Part shown: piece by piece, positions 36,131 to 48,737 of the stretch
Numbering within the stretch: the stretch's first letter is position 1
How the letters are laid out: every line of letters begins with the position of its first letter
Assembly (NCBI RefSeq): GCF_001908275.1
Contig: NZ_CP018620.1
Coordinates: 2,914,001-2,978,000, forward strand
Source: Paenibacillus xylanexedens
Lineage (GTDB): Bacteria; Bacillota; Bacilli; Paenibacillales; Paenibacillaceae
DNA: 64,000 nt
Direction: 5' to 3'
Notes under the pieces: generated by a model
What the model was told of the DNA's origin: nothing
The model's database searches: none
What the model saw: the letters and a program-made list of their open reading frames with translations, nothing else
Made by a program: the position numbers and the translations under genes

Positions 36131-36736
36131 ATGAAGAAGTTGGTTTTATCGTTTTTAGTTTTATTATTGTTTGTCGTTTCAACTACATATGAACCAGCAA
36201 CAGCAGCTACTAAGTATGATTTTAAGAACGTAAATTGGGGTATGACAGTTAATCAGGTTAAAAAGAAAGAAAAATCTAAATTGCTAGATCAATCAAAAAT
36301 AAAGGATATCTCGTTATTGGAGTACAAAACAACGGGATTCAGAGTCAACGCAAAACTAGTATACATATTCTACAAAAACAAATTAGTACGTGCAGTATAC
36401 GAGATTTATCCTAATGATTTTAAGAAAACGACTATGGACAGAGTTTATAAATACTTCAGTATAAAACGTGACCTCTTTGACGAATATGATGCTTCAATTA
36501 ACTTCCAAGATGGTTTAACTCCAAATGGAAAGCGAGTTCATTATGACGATGACATAGAAAAAAATCTACTCTCAGGTGCGGTTGCTTTGGAATGTAATTG
36601 GGTAATTGACAAGAAAAAAACCAGTATTAGTTTGATGTTGGCTAGGGTTACTGATGCTGTAAGGCTTAGAGTGATATACACTGATTATAATTTGAAGTAT
36701 GACCTTGATGAACTTATAGACGCTCAAAAATATTAA
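36131..36736 (+). CDS. Secreted hypothetical protein
   Basis: This 201-residue protein has a clear signal peptide (KKLVLSFLVLLLFVVSTTY, cleavage near ATAA). The mature part is lysine- and aspartate-rich with strands such as FKNVNWGMTVNQVKKKE, a phrase seen in small extracytoplasmic proteins of unknown function in Bacilli. The gene is AT-rich compared with its surroundings. The ribosome-binding site is weak (GAGG). It also lies between the yunC 5' repeats, suggesting an acquired or rearranged segment. Confidence 0.7.
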   Translation: MKKLVLSFLVLLLFVVSTTYEPATAATKYDFKNVNWGMTVNQVKKKEKSKLLDQSKIKDISLLEYKTTGFRVNAKLVYIFYKNKLVRAVYEIYPNDFKKTTMDRVYKYFSIKRDLFDEYDASINFQDGLTPNGKRVHYDDDIEKNLLSGAVALECNWVIDKKKTSISLMLARVTDAVRLRVIYTDYNLKYDLDELIDAQKY

Positions 36737-36875
36737 CGATTATTATGAGAGCTGCCTCATTTCTGAGGTAGCTTTTTATATTTCAACTAAAGCATATTTC
36801 TACTATTTAAATCTGCGAAAAGACTTACCAACAATATATTTGAACTGTAAGTACCTACATTTTCTCAAACACGGC

Positions 36876-36995
36876 AGGTGTCCACACGACAATACAGAAT
36901 GAGGCATACAATTATCGTGACCTGTGGAAGAGGAGGTGGATCGGGAAATTATGGTGACGATGGAGCCCATTGTAGTTGGAGAGCATGTATTGGTA
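36876..36995 (+). repeat. Second copy of the yunC 5' direct repeat
   Basis: This is the intact copy of the 120-base segment found degenerate at 35420-35539. It covers the yunC leader, ribosome-binding site and first 15 codons. The copies are 1,456 bases apart, enclosing two unknown genes. Confidence 0.8.
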
Positions 36996-37253
36996 GGGGT
37001 AGAAGTCAAGCTGCCCAAAACAACGTTGTTGACCATTAACACATCCAAAGGATATATCATGTGCGGAGCACTCGACGTGGGATTACTTAATGAGAAGCTC
37101 GGGGATCGCAAAATTATTGCGGCTCGGGCGGTTGGTGTGCGTACACTGGAGCAGCTGCTGCATGCACCTATGGAGTCGGTGACAACAGAAGCCGAGGCCA
37201 TGGGCATTACGGTTGGCATGACGGGTGTAGAGGCTTTGTTGAAAATGATCTAA
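36951..37253 (+). CDS. yunC: YunC-like DUF1805 protein
   Basis: This 100-residue protein matches Bacillus YunC in length and sequence pattern: VKLPKTTLLTINTSKGYIMCGALDVGLLNEKL, then ARAVGVRTLEQLLHAP and GITVGMTGVEALLKM. Its function is unknown. In Bacillus it neighbours yunD, which here is at 53.5 kb. The ATG is 14 bases after AGGAGG; ATG 36960 is an alternative. A decayed insertion sequence begins 12 bases after the stop. Confidence 0.9.
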   Translation: MVTMEPIVVGEHVLVGVEVKLPKTTLLTINTSKGYIMCGALDVGLLNEKLGDRKIIAARAVGVRTLEQLLHAPMESVTTEAEAMGITVGMTGVEALLKMI

Positions 37254-37265
37254 GCACTAACAAAA

Positions 37266-39024
37266 GGGGCTGTCTCAAAAGCCCTTAAAAGCGTATCGGC
37301 AAAAAGAAATAACACTCATAGGTTCAAAAAAGGACAAAGCAGAGGTTTATCCTGCTTTGTCCTTTTTGCGTTTTTCCGTCATTGCGGCTTTTTTAAGCAG
37401 ATTGTGGGCAAGGCAAAGCCACCCGACCTCCAGGCTTACTTTTTGCAAGCCGCGAAGCAGGAATCTTCGGAATCCCCGGTTGTTTTTGATTTGTCCAAAT
37501 ACACTCTCTGGCTCCGTCATGCGCTGAACAGAAAGGGTGTATCCTTCCTCGCTGCGCAGTCGTTCCCGCATCTCGTTTTTTTGCCGCATATAGGTCCAGA
37601 CTGATCGCGATCTCCCGATTGCCTTTGGCTTTGGTGCATGTTGCTTTCAGAGGACATGTACTACAATCTTCGCTTCGATAATGGCGGGTACGAATCGTGT
37701 AACCACTTTCCGTGACCGTCTCGCTTTCATACCGAAAATGTAACGTATTCCCAGCCGCACAGGTCCATGCATCTTCCGTTTCGTTATAGCTCCAGTTGTC
37801 CACCTTGCCAATCGCTTGCTTCCACGCCCTGGTTTTCTCCTTGTGGTACGTCCCATATTTGACGATTGCCTGGATGTTTTGCTCTTCGAAATAGCTGTAA
37901 TTCTCTTCACTTCCATATCCTGCATCCGCAATGACGGTCTTCGGTCTTTTGCCGAGCGTTTCTTCGAAATGATCGAGATGGGGCTTCAGACATTTCGTGT
38001 CTGTGGGTCGCTGGTGCACCGTGTAACCCAAAACAAACTGGTTTTCCGTTCCAATCTGCACATTGTACCCAGGCTTCAATTGACCATTTCGCATATGATC
38101 TTCTTTCATTCGTATGAACGTTGCGTCTGGATCGGTTTTGCTATAGCTATTCCGCTCCCCTGCGGTTTGGATCTGGTGCTCATACTTTTGCAGCCGCGGT
38201 AGCAAGTCTTTGCGTAACTGGCGTACGGCTTTCTTTACGATTTTGTTTTTCTTGTAAAGATTCCTCCAGTTGCTCAACGGCTTTTTCTAGCTTTTCTGCC
38301 GTGAGTGCAGACGCTTCCCCGAGCTCAGGGAGGTCTGTACCCGCATGGAGCGCATCTTCTTCACTTTCGGCCGCTTCGATGGTTTGGAACAGGGTATGTA
38401 CTTTTTCTTGCAGCTTGGCCTGGTACTTGACGACAGCCTTTTTCCAGACAAAGGTGTACCGATTCGCATTCGCCTCAAGCTTGGTTCCGTCCAGAAAGTA
38501 GTGATCCATGGACACGTATTGCTCCTGAACCAGCAGTTCCAGCACATGGGTAAACACCGTTTCCAGTACCTCTTTCATCCGCTCGGAACGGAAGCGATTG
38601 ATGGTCCGAAAATCCGGTTGTTGCCGCCCAGAGAGCCACATGAACATGATATTTTCCGCGAACAGTCTTGGCGATTTGCCGGGATGAATAGATGCGTTGG
38701 GTGTAGGCGTAGATGATGATTTTGGTGAGCATTTTGGGATGATAGCTATGGCGGCCTCCGCCAGGATACGCCGAGTAGAAAATGGAATCGCTCAGGCGAT
38801 TGACTGCGTCATTTACAACACGAACAAGGTGATTTTCGGGGATATCTGTCTCCAAATCCATTGGCAAGAAAAGTTGATCCATGGTATATTGAATGTACAA
38901 AAGAAGCCCTCCTTAGAAATGGTTGCTCGACACTTCCATTTTACCAAGGAAAGGCTTCTTTTTGTTTTACAATTTGGAAAACAGGTCTGTCCCTAGCCAT
39001 TTTTATGACTTATGAGACAGCCCC
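37266..39024 (-). mobile_element. IS1182-family insertion sequence, decayed
   Basis: The element is bounded by perfect 12-base terminal inverted repeats, GGGGCTGTCTCA at 37266-37277 and its complement at 39013-39024 (the match extends two bases outward). It carries one frameshifted transposase on the minus strand. No target duplication is visible directly outside the ends. It sits between yunC and mtnA and interrupts no recognisable gene. Confidence 0.9.
37347..38900 (-). pseudogene. IS1182-family transposase with three frameshifts
   Basis: The reading frame begins at TTG 38900 with AAGGAGG (MDQLFLPMDLETDIPENHLVRVVNDAV) and shifts near 38657 into ENIMFMWLSGRQQPDFRTINRFRSERM. It shifts again near 38230 into RKDLLPRLQKYEHQIQ...KTDPDATFIRMKEDHMRNGQLKPGYNVQ, and a third time near 37590 into MRQKNEMRERLRSEEGYTLS to the stop at 37347. 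All three shifts go the same way. The first can be explained by one extra G after the RQIAKTVR codons. The DDE domain is split, so no active transposase is expected. Confidence 0.9.
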
Positions 39025-39116
39025 TTCTTTAGCGTCTAAGCGTTCTAATACAGAGCCGGGCACATCAGTAGCCACTAGCTCTATACACGAACTTTTTCTT
39101 GAATACTCTCATTAAA

Positions 39117-40190
39117 TTAAACTTCTTCCTTCGCGAACAAGGCAGCAATATTTTCTTGGAAAGGTGCGCGAACAACGCCTTTTTCCGTGATAATAGCTGT
39201 TACATATTCGTTAGGCGTTACGTCAAATGCTGGATTGTATACTTTAACACCTTGCGGTGCTGTACGTTTACCAAATCCTTCGGTCACTTCCTCCGCAGCA
39301 CGTTCCTCAATTGGAATGAGGTCCCCGGATGGAGTAGATAAGTCGATGGTTGACAATGGGCTAGCCACATAGAACGGAATATTATGAGCTTTGGCAAGTA
39401 CAGCCACGCTGTATGTTCCGATTTTGTTAGCTACGTCTCCATTCGCTGCAACACGATCCGTTCCGACGATAACAGCTTGAATCCAGCCTTTGGACATCAC
39501 CATGCCTGCCATGTTATCACATAGCAGCGTAACGTCAATGCCGGCTTGCTGTAACTCAAATGCAGTCAGGCGCGCACCCTGAAGTACAGGACGAGTTTCG
39601 TCTGCAAATACTTTCAGGTGAATGCCACGTTCCTGTGCAAGATACATTGGAGCAGTTGCCGTACCATATTTCGCAGTAGCCAGTCCACCTGCGTTACAGT
39701 GAGTAAGTACACCCATACCATCTTCGAACAAAGGCAGTGCATTCTCGCCGATCATGCGGCATACTTCTTCGTCTTCTTTCTGAATCAACAGAGCTTCTAC
39801 TTCAAGAGCATCATTGCCCTCATCCAGACTCAGTCCGGATTCAACGACCTCATTTGCTTTTTGCATCATGCGATCCAGTGCCCAGAAAAGGTTCACCGCT
39901 GTAGGACGGGAAGTAGCCAGATGAGCACATATGGATTTTACGTGGTCCAACCAACCTTGAACGGTTGTTCCGTCATATGATTTGGCACCCAATACAACAC
40001 CAAATGCAGCAGCAATACCAATCGCCGGAGCACCGCGTACTTTCATGGAGTGGATGGATTCCCATACTTCCTCGGGTGTATACAGTTTCAACATGAGGAT
40101 CGTTTCGGGCAACAGACGCTGGTCAAGCATTTCAAGCTTGTCCTTTTTCCAGATGAGAGAGGACAGAGGCTGATATTCAGGGGTTGTCAT
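39117..40190 (-). CDS. mtnA: S-methyl-5-thioribose-1-phosphate isomerase
   Basis: This 357-residue enzyme of the methionine salvage pathway isomerises methylthioribose-1-phosphate to methylthioribulose-1-phosphate in the cytoplasm. Family motifs include [32 protein letters not shown] with the catalytic cysteine, and [18 protein letters not shown] with the catalytic aspartate. The start has AACGGAGG, 23 bases after mtnK, forming an mtnKA operon. Confidence 0.96.
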   Translation of the reverse strand: MTTPEYQPLSSLIWKKDKLEMLDQRLLPETILMLKLYTPEEVWESIHSMKVRGAPAIGIAAAFGVVLGAKSYDGTTVQGWLDHVKSICAHLATSRPTAVNLFWALDRMMQKANEVVESGLSLDEGNDALEVEALLIQKEDEEVCRMIGENALPLFEDGMGVLTHCNAGGLATAKYGTATAPMYLAQERGIHLKVFADETRPVLQGARLTAFELQQAGIDVTLLCDNMAGMVMSKGWIQAVIVGTDRVAANGDVANKIGTYSVAVLAKAHNIPFYVASPLSTIDLSTPSGDLIPIEERAAEEVTEGFGKRTAPQGVKVYNPAFDVTPNEYVTAIITEKGVVRAPFQENIAALFAKEEV

Positions 40191-40213
40191 GGGTGGTTCC
40201 TCCGTTCCTTATG

Positions 40214-41431
40214 TTAAGCCTTAGTAGTAGTAACAGCTGTGGATACAATATCCAGTACTTCGCCGATGGTATTTAAGCGACGATTGTTCTTGATCAATGC
40301 TTTACCAATGGACAACGCTTTACGCTGAGCATGTTCACGTTCAGTCGCATTTGGAATGGTATCTATATCCGCCACGTGAGCAAGTCCCACGATACGACGA
40401 ACCATCTTGGCACCTGCGAAGCCGATCGAATCTCTAAACAATTGTTGCACATACAGATCCTGATAGCCTGCAGTTTTTGCCATCGGATCAACGAGGTCGT
40501 TAACCCAGAGGGCACGGAAACGAGATTCGAATTCAGTCCATACATCACGAACCATTTTCAGCAAAAGCGTCTCACGTTCATGCAAAGCAGTCTCATCCTG
40601 AATCCATCCTGGCAGGGATGCGTAATTCAAGAGCAGGTTCGCAAGGACTGCACCGACATCAAATCCCATGGGGCCGTAATATGCAAATTCGGGATCGATG
40701 ACCTTGGTTGATTCAGGTGTAACAAAAATACTGCCTGTATGCAGATCTCCATGAAGCAGTGCCTGCCCATGTGTCAGGAATTTTTCCCGCAGCAAGGCCA
40801 CTTCAAGGTGAAGTTCTCCATCTGTGCGAAGGGCTTCAGCCTCGTCCTCAATGGAAACATCATAATTATTTTTCTCGGCGATCCGGTAGGGTTCATCAAA
40901 GATCAGATCCTCCGTTATTTTGCATTGGTCCGGATTAATGAATCTGCCCTGTTGTTCCTTCTTCAATTGCTGATCCATGCCCAAGTCGGATGTGAAGAAC
41001 AGCGTTCTTGCCATGAATTCCCCGATATGCTGTGCAAAAAGAGGATAGGAAACACCTTCGATCAGGCCTTTGCGCATGATCACATGATCACTCAGATCTT
41101 CCATAACCGTTAACGCAAGGTCATCATCGTAATGATACACTTCGGGTACCATCCCTGGACACAGACGATGTTCTTCCTGAAGAATCTCACGTTCAATGCG
41201 GGCACGTATCAGGGAGAGTGGCCATGATTCTCCAACCACTTTCGCATAAGGAAGCGCCTGTTTGACAATGATACTTTTATCGGAGTTCTGATCCGTGATG
41301 TGGAAAACCAAATTCAGATTGCCGTCGCCGATCTCGTGACAATCCAGATTTGCATCTGCCGCAAATGGACCCGGTAATGTTTTGGCCAGTTCAATTGCAT
41401 CCTGGGGGGTAAACGGGCGATATTGGGACAA
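40214..41431 (-). CDS. mtnK: S-methyl-5-thioribose kinase
   Basis: This 405-residue kinase phosphorylates methylthioribose, the step before MtnA. Motifs are EIGDGNLNLVFHI (phosphate loop), LLHGDLHTGSIFV (catalytic loop) and VIDPEFAYYGPMGFDVG (metal-binding). I chose TTG 41431 because GGAGGTGG lies 7 bases upstream; the ATG five codons earlier overlaps that very ribosome-binding site. The leader shows no S-box (SAM riboswitch) pattern. Confidence 0.93.
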   Translation of the reverse strand: MSQYRPFTPQDAIELAKTLPGPFAADANLDCHEIGDGNLNLVFHITDQNSDKSIIVKQALPYAKVVGESWPLSLIRARIEREILQEEHRLCPGMVPEVYHYDDDLALTVMEDLSDHVIMRKGLIEGVSYPLFAQHIGEFMARTLFFTSDLGMDQQLKKEQQGRFINPDQCKITEDLIFDEPYRIAEKNNYDVSIEDEAEALRTDGELHLEVALLREKFLTHGQALLHGDLHTGSIFVTPESTKVIDPEFAYYGPMGFDVGAVLANLLLNYASLPGWIQDETALHERETLLLKMVRDVWTEFESRFRALWVNDLVDPMAKTAGYQDLYVQQLFRDSIGFAGAKMVRRIVGLAHVADIDTIPNATEREHAQRKALSIGKALIKNNRRLNTIGEVLDIVSTAVTTTKA

Positions 41432-41492
41432 AGGTGCCACCTCCATATATATGAAGAAACAGGAAAACCCACTTCTTTGCTTGGTATATGTC

Positions 41493-41521
41493 AGTATATC
41501 GGAAATAACGCGGTTTTTGAA
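41493..41521 (-). promoter_or_regulatory. Probable mtnKA promoter
   Basis: On the minus strand TTCAAA (41521-41516), 17 bases, then TATACT (41498-41493) gives a sigma-A-like promoter about 60 bases before the mtnK start. Confidence 0.5.
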
Positions 41522-41727
41522 CTTTTTTTTGAGACAAGTCAAGTCGATCCTGATTCGAACTTCCGGTTCAAGGGTAAAAACAAATAGGCCGGACGGTTGA
41601 GAGAAACGCCGTTAACAAGCCTCTCCACTACATGTGGTGACACATTATTAACTCTCTGTTATGCATTGCGGGGCAACCTGCTTATCATGGCATGACAGAC
41701 TAATTTTAAATAAAGGATGGGATTAAT

Positions 41728-42189
41728 ATGGCTACAAAAAACAAAACAGATCAAGCAAAATCGGTGGAACAAGTACTTAATCGTCAGGTAGCTAACCTGA
41801 ACGTATTGTATGTTAAAATCCATAACTATCACTGGTACGTTAAAGGACCTAACTTCTTCACGTTGCATGTGAAATTCGAAGAGTTCTACAACGAAGTTAC
41901 AGTACAAATGGATGAAATCGCAGAGCGTATCCTTACGCTGAAAGGTAGCCCGGCGGCTACAATGAAAGAGTATCTGGAGCTTTCTTCTATCCAGGAAGCA
42001 GCAGGCGGAGAAGACGCAAAAACAATGGTGCAAAACCTGATCGAGGACTTCGCTACACTTTCGAATGAATATCAGGAAGGTATCGAAGTTGCAGATGCAG
42101 CTGAAGATCAACCAACATCCGATATGCTGACAGGTTTCAAGGCTGACCTGGAGAAACACATGTGGATGCTTCGCTCTTTCCTGGGTTAA
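41728..42189 (+). CDS. dps: Dps family ferritin-like protein
   Basis: This 153-residue member of the Dps/MrgA family stores iron and protects DNA in stress as a 12-subunit shell. The ferroxidase-site residues are in HNYHWYVKGPNFFTLHVKFEEFYNE and MDEIAERILTLKG. Codon choice is strongly biased, suggesting high expression. An 11-base palindrome TCATG-G-CATGA (41685-41695) lies 33 bases before the start and may be an operator; it is not a good PerR box. RBS: AAAGGATGG. Confidence 0.93.
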   Translation: MATKNKTDQAKSVEQVLNRQVANLNVLYVKIHNYHWYVKGPNFFTLHVKFEEFYNEVTVQMDEIAERILTLKGSPAATMKEYLELSSIQEAAGGEDAKTMVQNLIEDFATLSNEYQEGIEVADAAEDQPTSDMLTGFKADLEKHMWMLRSFLG

Positions 42190-42313
42190 TATAGCCAAGA
42201 TTTTGCTTAATACAGTGGGTTTCTTACGTAAGCTTTTTGATCCCTGATCATGTTGTCAGAAACGCCCTAAGCGTCTATACTGCTGACAAGAACGATTGGG
42301 GAGGGAACCGCTT

Positions 42314-42889
42314 ATGTTAGAACCGACGATACCGGCTTTAAAAGAATGGGCTTCTGCAATCAAAGCGCTGGAAACGGGTCGCCAGATTATGGTGATGCGT
42401 AAAGGCGGGATTGTAGAGGAAACCCGACATTTTGAGCTGAAAAGTCCGGCGTTTTACCTGTATCCGACTTATGAACATCAGCGTAAAGAACTGATTAAGT
42501 CCTCGGATCAATCCTATGTTGAAGAATCACTGGCCGAATGGGTGCCCGAAGCTTCGACAATCCGTATTACTGCATATGCCGAAGTAACGCAGGATCTGGA
42601 GATACGAGATCAGGAGATGCTGGATCGACTTCTTGACTTTCATATGTGGACAGCGGATTTTGCCGAAGACCGTTTGAAATGGAAACGGAAAGATCCGCTC
42701 CATGTATTGATTTTACGTGTGTACCTTTTGAAAGAACCGATGGAAATCCCCGTACTGCCTGAATATAACGGTTGTCGTTCATGGATTTCTATTCCGAATG
42801 GTCCAGTGCCGCGCGAAATGACGCCGGTGGTGGACGTTGCGGATTTTGCCGAACAGGTACAGAAGATTAACGAGATGCTCAAATTGTAA
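42314..42889 (+). CDS. DUF1802 family protein
   Basis: This 191-residue cytoplasmic protein matches the DUF1802 family: ALKEWASAIKALETGRQIMVMRKGGI at the start, the FYLYPTYEHQ motif and FHMWTADFAEDRLKWK centrally. The function is unknown. ATG 42314 follows GGGGAGG by 9 bases. Monocistronic with its own terminator. Confidence 0.85.
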   Translation: MLEPTIPALKEWASAIKALETGRQIMVMRKGGIVEETRHFELKSPAFYLYPTYEHQRKELIKSSDQSYVEESLAEWVPEASTIRITAYAEVTQDLEIRDQEMLDRLLDFHMWTADFAEDRLKWKRKDPLHVLILRVYLLKEPMEIPVLPEYNGCRSWISIPNGPVPREMTPVVDVADFAEQVQKINEMLKL

Positions 42890-42910
42890 ATTTTAACGTT
42901 ATTAACGGAG

Positions 42911-42943
42911 GGACTTGTCCATAATATGGATGAGTCCTTTTTT
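42911..42943 (+). terminator. Terminator after DUF1802 gene
   Basis: GGACT-TGTCCATA pairs with TATGGAT-GAGTCC, followed by seven T. Confidence 0.8.
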
Positions 42944-43107
42944 TAGATTAGTGTACAGCAGATGACATAAAAGCTTGAATTGCTGTGATTTTTCTCACTG
43001 TGCATTTGTGCTTAAGATGTTTTCTGATTTGATTCAATTTGTCTTTTACTATAGAATCAGAAAGAATAAGGTTTCATGCAAGGGACAAAGGTTCTTAGGA
43101 AATGACT

Positions 43108-43143
43108 TGATTATCATTGAGAATCAGTTTAGAATTATTCTAA
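43108..43143 (+). promoter_or_regulatory. Fur/PerR-like operators upstream of the suf operon
   Basis: TTAGAAT-T-ATTCTAA (43129-43143) is a perfect 7-1-7 inverted repeat that differs from the Bacillus PerR box TTATAATNATTATAA at two symmetric positions. Directly upstream, TGATTATCATTGAGAATCA (43108-43126) resembles a Fur box. They lie 125-160 bases before sufC, in a 378-base gap otherwise without genes. Iron or peroxide control of suf is inferred. Confidence 0.6.
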
Positions 43144-43267
43144 AGTGTTCTTGCTTTGAAGATTCGAGTACAGGAGAAATTCAGGGGAAGCCCTGTTCAG
43201 ATATAATAGGCGCTTTTTCGTTTTCGACAACTAACATCAATTTAATCAATGGAGGGAAACAATACAC

Positions 43268-44050
43268 ATGGCTACGAATTTCGTCATTGAAGGTCTGAAA
43301 GCGACGATCGAAGGTAAGGAAATCCTGAAAGGCATCAACCTGGAAATGAAAGGTGGAGAAATCCACGCAATCATGGGTCCGAACGGAACAGGTAAATCCA
43401 CTCTGGCTTCTGCATTGATGGGGCACCCGAAATATGAAGTAACAGACGGTACAATTACACTTGATGGTGAAGATGTATTGGATATGGCTGTAGATGAGCG
43501 CGCACGTGCAGGTCTCTTCCTGGCTATGCAATACCCAAGTGAAATTGCAGGTGTTACGAACTCCGACTTCTTGCGTAGTGCAATTAACGCACGTCGTGGC
43601 GAAGGTAACGAGATCTCCCTGATCAAGTTCATTCGTCAAATGGAAGGTAAAATGAAAGAACTCGACATGAACCCTGAGTTCGCTCACCGTTACCTGAATG
43701 AAGGTTTCTCCGGTGGTGAGAAAAAACGTAACGAGATTCTGCAAATGATGCTGCTTGATCCAAAAATCGTAGTACTTGATGAAATTGACTCCGGTCTGGA
43801 CATCGATGCTTTGAAAATCGTGGCTGACGGTGTGAACGCTATGAAGAGCGAAGATCGTGGCTTCCTGATCATCACTCACTACCAACGTCTGTTGAACTAC
43901 ATTACGCCTGACTATGTTCACGTAATGATGCAAGGTCGTATCGTGAAATCCGGCGGACCTGAATTGGCTCACCGTCTGGAAGCTGAAGGATATGACTGGG
44001 TAAAGGCAGAGCTGGGAATTACAGACGAAACTGTAGGCCAAGAAGCGTAA
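43268..44050 (+). CDS. sufC: Fe-S cluster assembly ATPase
   Basis: This 260-residue ABC-type ATPase works with SufB and SufD on the iron-sulfur scaffold. Walker A is GPNGTGKST, the signature FSGGEKKRNEILQM, and Walker B LLDPKIVVLDEIDSGLDIDAL, the variant typical of SufC. First gene of sufCDSUB, with strong codon bias. The start follows GGAGGG. Confidence 0.97.
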   Translation: MATNFVIEGLKATIEGKEILKGINLEMKGGEIHAIMGPNGTGKSTLASALMGHPKYEVTDGTITLDGEDVLDMAVDERARAGLFLAMQYPSEIAGVTNSDFLRSAINARRGEGNEISLIKFIRQMEGKMKELDMNPEFAHRYLNEGFSGGEKKRNEILQMMLLDPKIVVLDEIDSGLDIDALKIVADGVNAMKSEDRGFLIITHYQRLLNYITPDYVHVMMQGRIVKSGGPELAHRLEAEGYDWVKAELGITDETVGQEA

Positions 44051-44075
44051 AGACAAAACGGAGGAGGATTAATCA

Positions 44076-47018
<2,943 letters not shown>

Positions 47019-47038
47019 CGATAGGGAGGTAGAGCAAG

Positions 47039-48436
47039 ATGGCTAAAAAAGCACCAGAAATGGAAGAGTACAAATATGGTTTTCGCGACGAGCACAAATC
47101 CATCTTTCAAACCGGTAAAGGTCTGACTGCAGAAGTGGTTACCGAGATTTCCAAGATTAAGAATGAACCGGAATGGATGTTGGAATTCCGTTTGAAATCC
47201 TTGAAACAATTCGAAAAGATGCCAATGCCGAAATGGGGCGGAGATCTCGACGGATTGGATTTCAATGAAATTCAGTATTATGTACGTGCTTCTGAAAAAC
47301 AAGGTAAAACATGGGAGGAAGTTCCTTCCGAAATCAAGGAAACCTTTGATAAATTGGGTATCCCTGAAGCAGAGCAAAAGTTCCTTGCAGGTGTATCGGC
47401 TCAGTATGAGTCCGAGGTTGTATACCACAATATGCAAAAGGAATTGGAAGACCAAGGTGTAATCTTCATGGATACGGATACGGCTCTCAGAGAGCATCCG
47501 GAAATCCTGCGTGAATATTTTGCAACGGTTATTCCACCAGCAGATAATAAATTTGCTGCTTTGAATAGTGCGGTATGGTCCGGAGGAAGCTTTATATACG
47601 TGCCTAAGGGTGTTAAATGTGAAGTACCTCTGCAAGCCTACTTCCGGATTAACTCCGAGAATATGGGACAATTCGAGCGTACACTCATCATTGCGGACGA
47701 AGACAGCTTCGTTCACTATGTAGAGGGATGTACAGCTCCAATCTATAGCACGAACTCACTGCACAGTGCGGTTGTTGAGATCATCTGTAAGAAAAATGCT
47801 CGTGTTCGTTACACAACGATTCAAAACTGGGCACCAAACATCTACAACCTCGTTACGAAACGTGCGGTTGCTGAAGAAAATGCAACGATGGAATGGGTCG
47901 ATGGTAACATCGGTTCCAAACTGACAATGAAATATCCTGCGGTTGTATTGAAAGGCCGTGGAGCTAAAGGTTCCGTACTCTCCATCGCTGTAGCTGGTAA
48001 AAACCAGCATCAGGATGCAGGTGCGAAAATGATCCACTTGGCTCCGGATACAACATCTACGATCGTATCCAAATCCATCAGTAAACATGGTGGTAAAGTA
48101 ACGTACCGTGGTTTGGCTTCCTTTGGACGTCAAGCTGAGGGCGCGAAATCCAACATCAAGTGTGATACACTCATTCTCGATAATGAGTCCACATCGGATA
48201 CAATTCCTTACAATGAAATCATGAATGATAACATCATGCTGGAGCATGAAGCTACAGTATCTAAAGTGTCCGAGGATCAACTCTTCTATCTGATGAGCCG
48301 TGGTCTGACGGATGCAGAAGCAACACAGATGATTATCATGGGCTTCATTGAGCCATTCACGAAGGAATTGCCAATGGAATACGCTGTTGAGATGAATAGA
48401 TTGATCAAATTCGAAATGGAGGGCTCCATTGGTTAA
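47039..48436 (+). CDS. sufB: Fe-S cluster assembly scaffold SufB
   Basis: This 465-residue scaffold is the last gene of the operon. It begins [21 protein letters not shown] and carries the family segments [30 protein letters not shown] and [22 protein letters not shown] with the conserved cysteine. It partners SufC and SufD. RBS: GGGAGG. High-expression codon use like sufC. Confidence 0.97.
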   Translation: MAKKAPEMEEYKYGFRDEHKSIFQTGKGLTAEVVTEISKIKNEPEWMLEFRLKSLKQFEKMPMPKWGGDLDGLDFNEIQYYVRASEKQGKTWEEVPSEIKETFDKLGIPEAEQKFLAGVSAQYESEVVYHNMQKELEDQGVIFMDTDTALREHPEILREYFATVIPPADNKFAALNSAVWSGGSFIYVPKGVKCEVPLQAYFRINSENMGQFERTLIIADEDSFVHYVEGCTAPIYSTNSLHSAVVEIICKKNARVRYTTIQNWAPNIYNLVTKRAVAEENATMEWVDGNIGSKLTMKYPAVVLKGRGAKGSVLSIAVAGKNQHQDAGAKMIHLAPDTTSTIVSKSISKHGGKVTYRGLASFGRQAEGAKSNIKCDTLILDNESTSDTIPYNEIMNDNIMLEHEATVSKVSEDQLFYLMSRGLTDAEATQMIIMGFIEPFTKELPMEYAVEMNRLIKFEMEGSIG

Positions 48437-48515
48437 TCCAATGCAGCGCCTTTCGAAGCCGTAAAGCTGAAGCTAGTTGCTGATGTTAAGCGGTAGATAT
48501 CGTTTTATGTGATCG

Positions 48516-48566
48516 AATACCCTCTAGAGCAGACTTTTTAAAAAGTCTCTCTAGGGGGTATTTTTA
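48516..48566 (+). terminator. Terminator of the suf operon
   Basis: AATACCCTCTAGAG...AGACTTTTT pairs with AAAAAGTCT...CTAGGGGGTATT and runs into TTT. Confidence 0.88.
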
Positions 48567-48737
48567 TTCAAAAAATCTGGGGATAACAGTGATCAGAAGG
48601 TTATTCTGTTATCGGAGTGGCAAGCGGAAATATTCTTTAGTTCAATTTGTATATTTACAAATGAATAGACCAGCGTTATTCTTCCATTAACGAATATTAC
48701 ATATATTTGAATAGATTCTAATATGAGGAGGGGTATG

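Noticed and set aside
41432..41727. Possible SAM (S-box) riboswitch upstream of mtnKA
   Set aside because: mtnK operons often have one, but the conserved S-box core segments are not present on the minus strand here, and the likely promoter leaves a leader too short for it.
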